Below, one piece after another: positions 60,761 to 64,000 of a stretch of 64,000 nt of DNA. Under the pieces are notes generated by a model. The model was not told the DNA's origin, ran no database searches, and saw only the letters and a program-made list of their open reading frames with translations. Numbering within the stretch: position 1 is the first letter of the stretch; each line of letters starts with the position of its first letter. This stretch comes from Rhizobium mongolense USDA 1844 (GTDB lineage: Bacteria > Pseudomonadota > Alphaproteobacteria > Rhizobiales > Rhizobiaceae). A program made the position numbers and the translations under genes. The DNA lies in assembly GCF_000419765.1 (NCBI RefSeq), contig NZ_ATTQ01000009.1, positions 186,001-250,000 on the forward strand. Reading direction: 5' to 3'.

Positions 60761-61782
60761 TGCGTCATCCTGTCGCCGAGAAGCGCGGCACCGCAGGCAC
60801 CTGCGTCATTCGCCGCCTCTATCAGCACTGGAGTGCCGGCCGCATAACCCTTGCGGGCGGCGGTCCACGCCATGCCGACCATCATCGGAACAGACGCAGC
60901 GCCGATGTTGCCGAGCGACTCCGCCGGTGACCAGAGGTCTTGGAACTCATGCCGCCCACGCAACAGACGCAGGCTGGCGAGAGCCGTTTGCTTGAACCAG
61001 TATTGTTCCCCGATGAGGTCGGAGATGCGGTAGCCGAGCCGGTTCATCTCGATGCCGGCTTCGCCCAGCGCGAGGCTATAGGCATTCGTCATGCCATCGC
61101 CGCGCAACGGAAGGTCTTCCGCATTGTAGATTGAAGCTCGCTCCCGCGTCAGACCCAGCCCGTAGAGCCGCAGGCTGCTATTGCCCGTTTGCGCGCAGAG
61201 CACCGCCGCCGCAGCCTCGCCGGGAATGAAGCCGTTGGGATTGTCGGGGGTCAGGATCCTCTTCTGGGAAACATAGTGGCCGACAGCCGGGGACGTCAGG
61301 TAGGTGTCGACCCCAGCGATCATCACATAGGGGGCTTCGCCGGATGCAATCAGCCTGCGTGCCTGGTCGAGCGCTACGTGTCCGGAGGGTCGTCCGTACG
61401 CGACGATGCGCGAGCGGGCGTGCGGCTCAACCGCGACGATCTCGGCGATGCGCCGGAGCAGGTCGGCATCGTCGTGGACGGGCCGCCCCGGACGGTCGTG
61501 CTCTGCGAGGCACAGGATCAGCGCCGCCTGGCCGCGCGCATCGGGAACCGCCTCGAACGCCTCGCATATCGCGCCCGCGGCCAGATGCGCCAGCCGCTTC
61601 TCGCCGATCCAGTTGCGCGGCAGCGGCACCGGCGCGCCGATGATCCACTCTCCGCCCGATCCGACGAAGCGCGTTTCCTGGAAGCCGTCGAGCTTGGCGC
61701 GCATTGCCGCGCATGTAGAGGGCGCATCGAGACCGACGGCCGTCACCATGCCGATCGAGACGATGTCGATTGGCGTGTTCAT
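60757..61782 (-). CDS. Ketoacyl-synthase-like (thiolase fold) protein, T6SS-associated, degenerate active site
   Basis: A 341-residue thiolase-fold protein. It has IDIVSIGMVTAVGLDAP at the N-terminus, an SGEAPYVMIAGVDTYL core, NPNGFIPGEAAAAVL, and SLGNIGAASVPMMVGMAW near the end. The usual catalytic Cys region is AYGRPSGHVA with no Cys, and the two His positions are also replaced (GNIGAAS has Asn). It therefore probably does not condense acyl chains. It is translationally coupled to both neighbours by 4-base overlaps, so it belongs to the effector module. Confidence 0.82.
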   Translation of the reverse strand: MNTPIDIVSIGMVTAVGLDAPSTCAAMRAKLDGFQETRFVGSGGEWIIGAPVPLPRNWIGEKRLAHLAAGAICEAFEAVPDARGQAALILCLAEHDRPGRPVHDDADLLRRIAEIVAVEPHARSRIVAYGRPSGHVALDQARRLIASGEAPYVMIAGVDTYLTSPAVGHYVSQKRILTPDNPNGFIPGEAAAAVLCAQTGNSSLRLYGLGLTRERASIYNAEDLPLRGDGMTNAYSLALGEAGIEMNRLGYRISDLIGEQYWFKQTALASLRLLRGRHEFQDLWSPAESLGNIGAASVPMMVGMAWTAARKGYAAGTPVLIEAANDAGACGAALLGDRMTQ

Positions 61783-62885
61783 GCCTCTTCTTCCTCGTCT
61801 TCCGGCAAAAGTGCGCCGTTTGCGCGCACAAAGGCGCGGCCCGTCGCGCGAGCCCTCTGCATGGATTCGGTCGGCGGGCCGACCCAGCATTCGCTGAAGT
61901 CGAGGATCGTCCGGTGGATGCGCTGCGACACGCGCCAGACCAGTGAAAAGCGCCGGTTCTCCGGATCAAACAAAACGGTGTCGGGCGGTATCGCACTCTC
62001 GAAGGCCCTCTCACTACCCTTGAATAACGTTATCGGCAGGCTGGTGGCCGGCAGCCGGAAGCTCTCGCGCCCGGCCGGCGTCAAATTCACGAGCATCACC
62101 TCTTCGTTGCCCCTCGGCGGGTCTATCTGCTGGTCAGGCGGCGCCATCTGAAAATAGCGTTCGTCGAAATCCGGCGGCAGGAACGGGAAGATGTTTTTCG
62201 TCCAGTTGTCGTCATAGGTGCCGCCATATTCGATCCGGCCGGGCCAGCCGCGCCCCATCGGCCCGAAACTCATCGGCCGGTAGTCGCCGAAAGGCGAGCG
62301 GATTTCCTCGCCTATGGCCTGGGTATTGGCAAGCCGCAAGCCGGGGATCAGGTGCTGGTTGCGCGTGCGCGCCCAGCCGATGCCGAGCGGGTTGAGCGGG
62401 TAGCTCGCGGGAAGCCTGTCGTCCGGGTCGAGGCGGTCGGTGCCTCCCCACGCCGTGTCGTAGGAGAAGGGCTGACGCAGGAAGGGTTGCGGGGCAGTGG
62501 CGATGAAGATCGGTCCGCGGGCGCGCCATTCGCGATGCCCGACCACGTCGAAGATCTTCGACCAGTTGCCCACCTTGATTCCGACGCTGACACGGTCGGC
62601 CGGACGGCCGCCAGGAGCATAGGCACAGCCGTTGGCGATGACGTCGCAGCGCGGCTTACGGAATGCAAAGTCCGATTCCCAGAGGGTGGCCGAAAAACCC
62701 GGTTCACCCGTATGCGTGTCTGCCATCACCAGCGGCACCTGTACGGATGATTTTCGCACAGGGCCGCCCGGCGTTTCCGGAAAGTCGAAGGTTCCCTTAA
62801 CAACGACGACGATGTACTCGCGGCCCTCTTTGTCCATGCCCATCGTGAATTCGGTCGGAAAGCCGGTTTGGTTCCAGATCTGCAT
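61779..62885 (-). CDS. DUF2169 domain-containing protein, probable T6SS effector adaptor
   Basis: A 368-residue cytoplasmic protein. DUF2169 signatures include FTMGMDKEGREYIVVVVKGTF, ESDFAFRKPRCDVI and NPLGIGW, with LFDPENRRFSLVWRV near the end. In Agrobacterium tumefaciens a DUF2169 protein acts as the adaptor that loads a DNase effector onto VgrG and PAAR. The DUF4150 protein downstream is its likely cargo (inference). Its ATG shares one base with the TagF stop. Confidence 0.9.
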   Translation of the reverse strand: MQIWNQTGFPTEFTMGMDKEGREYIVVVVKGTFDFPETPGGPVRKSSVQVPLVMADTHTGEPGFSATLWESDFAFRKPRCDVIANGCAYAPGGRPADRVSVGIKVGNWSKIFDVVGHREWRARGPIFIATAPQPFLRQPFSYDTAWGGTDRLDPDDRLPASYPLNPLGIGWARTRNQHLIPGLRLANTQAIGEEIRSPFGDYRPMSFGPMGRGWPGRIEYGGTYDDNWTKNIFPFLPPDFDERYFQMAPPDQQIDPPRGNEEVMLVNLTPAGRESFRLPATSLPITLFKGSERAFESAIPPDTVLFDPENRRFSLVWRVSQRIHRTILDFSECWVGPPTESMQRARATGRAFVRANGALLPEDEEEEA

Positions 62886-63415
62886 CAGCCAGCCTCCAAA
62901 CCTTCGGGGAAGAGGTGGCGGAGCGCTGATTCAGGTGCGCCGGGATCAACCTCGATTTTCTTGCACTGGCCCGTCCACAATGCCATGCGCCGGACCGGGT
63001 CGCCGGACGCCGTGATCGCGGGATAGGGCAGGGACGCAAGGCGGGCAGCCAGTCCGTCACCGTCCATCTCGCCGTCGCTCGCAGACTTTCCCGCAGCTTC
63101 CAGCGCATCGAGCCAGTCTGCGGCGAGGGTGGCGATGTCAGTGGAGGCGATCGGCGGCGCAGCCGCGATGGTCAACGGAAACCGCCGACCCGCGCGGTCG
63201 GCGCTTGCCATCACCACGCCGGTCATGGGTCCGAAGGCTTCCGGCCCGAGGATAAATCGCAACGCTAGATGAGCCGACACCGAACCTTCCGAAAACCGGT
63301 GAACCAGATGCCGGGTGATCCAGCGGTCCCATGGGCCAACGAAGGATGCCGTCAGACCGCGCGTGACGAAATCCCCCATCGCGGGCAGTTTTCCGAAGAA
63401 GCCTGGCAGGATCAC
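62885..63415 (-). CDS. tagF: Type VI secretion system-associated protein TagF
   Basis: A 176-residue protein with the family start PGFFGKLPAMGDFVTRGL and GPWDRWITRHLV, then FGPMTGVVMASADRAGRRFPL. TagF is a post-translational regulator of the T6SS; in Agrobacterium it is fused to a PppA-like phosphatase, but here it stands alone. The start is GTG at 63415, overlapping the tssM stop as GTGA. This gives the standard N-terminus with PGFFGKLP, and an upstream GTG at 63430 is less likely. Confidence 0.88.
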   Translation of the reverse strand: MILPGFFGKLPAMGDFVTRGLTASFVGPWDRWITRHLVHRFSEGSVSAHLALRFILGPEAFGPMTGVVMASADRAGRRFPLTIAAAPPIASTDIATLAADWLDALEAAGKSASDGEMDGDGLAARLASLPYPAITASGDPVRRMALWTGQCKKIEVDPGAPESALRHLFPEGLEAG

Positions 63416-64000
63416 AGCTGCGTCGGGCACGAAAACCTCGCAAACATTTTCAGGTCGTAGGGATTGGCCACGCTTGCTGCCCGAAGCTCGAAATCGGCGT
63501 AGTGGCCCTGGGCGGCAAGCCGCAGCTTGTAAAGTTCCGGAAGCTCGGTCCCGCTCAACCGGCCGGCACGCAGCATCCGCAGGAAAGCCCAGCTCCCGGT
63601 TTCGCTGACCATCACTTCCGGCGAACCGTCGATCGGCTGGAAGGCAAGAGTAATTACGCCCGTTCCGTCCTTGCCCGGCCAAGTCATCGGCTGCGGGCGA
63701 GTTGGGTTGTTGAAATAGGTGAGGCTCTGGCCGTCGACGTTCAGCGTCACGCGGCCGACCGTCGGCGAAAGGTCCTTGGGCTCGAGCGTAAAGGTCAAGA
63801 TCGGTCCGGCACCACCTGGAAAGAGGCTGTTGCGGATCAGCCGGGCCTGTTCCAAGGCAGCTAAAGCTGACGAATCGAGCCGGATGTCCGCGCGCCATTT
63901 CCAAGGGTGACGCGTCATGTCGACGTAGTTGATCAGCTGATTGTTGATGAAGCTGTCAATCAGCCCGCCCGGACCAAAGACCCGCGCAAAGTCGACTACG
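63412..64000 (-). CDS. tssM: Type VI secretion inner-membrane protein TssM (IcmF family), C-terminal fragment (cut by window edge)
   Basis: 195 residues of the periplasmic C-terminus, read to the window edge. FARVFGPGGLIDSFINNQL is at the edge, then DMTRHPWKWRADIRLDSSAL, FTLEPKDLSPTVGRVTLNVDGQ, MTWPGKDGTG, WAFLRMLRAGR and a final FSCPTQL. TssM bridges the inner membrane to the TssJ lipoprotein in the T6SS membrane complex. The rest of the gene lies to the right of the window. Confidence 0.9.
   Translation of the reverse strand, partial: VVDFARVFGPGGLIDSFINNQLINYVDMTRHPWKWRADIRLDSSALAALEQARLIRNSLFPGGAGPILTFTLEPKDLSPTVGRVTLNVDGQSLTYFNNPTRPQPMTWPGKDGTGVITLAFQPIDGSPEVMVSETGSWAFLRMLRAGRLSGTELPELYKLRLAAQGHYADFELRAASVANPYDLKMFARFSCPTQL

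Overview
The window looks like accessory DNA from a member of the Rhizobiaceae (Rhizobium, Agrobacterium or Ensifer type), probably from a chromid, a megaplasmid or a catabolic part of the chromosome. The evidence is the high-GC alphaproteobacterial codon usage, the density of ABC uptake operons each with its own regulator (LacI, GntR, LysR and AraC families), a DUF982 protein, a CspA followed by a small basic protein, and a type VI secretion system (T6SS) cluster with a DUF2169 adaptor like that of Agrobacterium. There is no rRNA, tRNA, CRISPR array or replication origin that I can recognise.

Layout. 1-1146: end of a toxin-antitoxin locus whose PIN toxin seems frameshifted, then a decayed gabD fragment. 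1148-5414: LacI-type regulator divergent from two xylose-isomerase-like TIM-barrel proteins (IolH-like and IolE-like) and a Gfo/Idh/MocA dehydrogenase, with a perfect 16-bp palindrome between them. 5433-17792: a large divergent catabolic cluster. The minus arm is a DapA-family lyase, a BNR/Asp-box sialidase-like protein, an iron alcohol dehydrogenase and PdxA2. The plus arm is a Dpp/Opp-type ABC transporter, a DUF1537 four-carbon acid-sugar kinase and an FCD-GntR regulator. Kinase plus PdxA2 is the known signature of tetronate catabolism to dihydroxyacetone phosphate. 17962-22772: hemolysin/CorC-like membrane protein, FMN reductase, small hydrolase, 1-Cys peroxiredoxin, and two copper-related periplasmic proteins.

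22988-29787: HutC-type regulator, polar amino-acid ABC transporter, a histidine-ammonia-lyase homologue that lacks the Ala-Ser-Gly triad needed to form the MIO cofactor, and a sarcosine/N-methyltryptophan-oxidase-like flavoenzyme. This operon is the best candidate for an undescribed pathway. 29829-32391: small genes (XRE regulator, DUF982, cold-shock protein, small membrane protein). 32582-37683: iron-complex-type ABC transporter with two binding proteins, divergent from a SAM methyltransferase. 37817-44093: LysR regulator, an SDR without its catalytic Tyr and Lys, a chemoreceptor, AraC regulator and an alpha/beta hydrolase. 44396-48591: ribose/fructose-type sugar ABC transporter whose two permease subunits are fused in one protein.

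48592-64000: lipoprotein, a two-domain glycosyltransferase fusion, and a T6SS island. The island has a caspase-like/Sel1 protein, VgrG with a DUF6484 and a truncated TIGR02270 protein, a beta-propeller-like protein, an IS110 remnant, a DUF4150 (PAAR-like) effector, a degenerate ketoacyl-synthase-like protein, a DUF2169 adaptor, TagF and the C-terminus of TssM, which runs off the right edge. The effector-adaptor-VgrG content and the rearranged junctions suggest an effector cassette that has been swapped or decayed.
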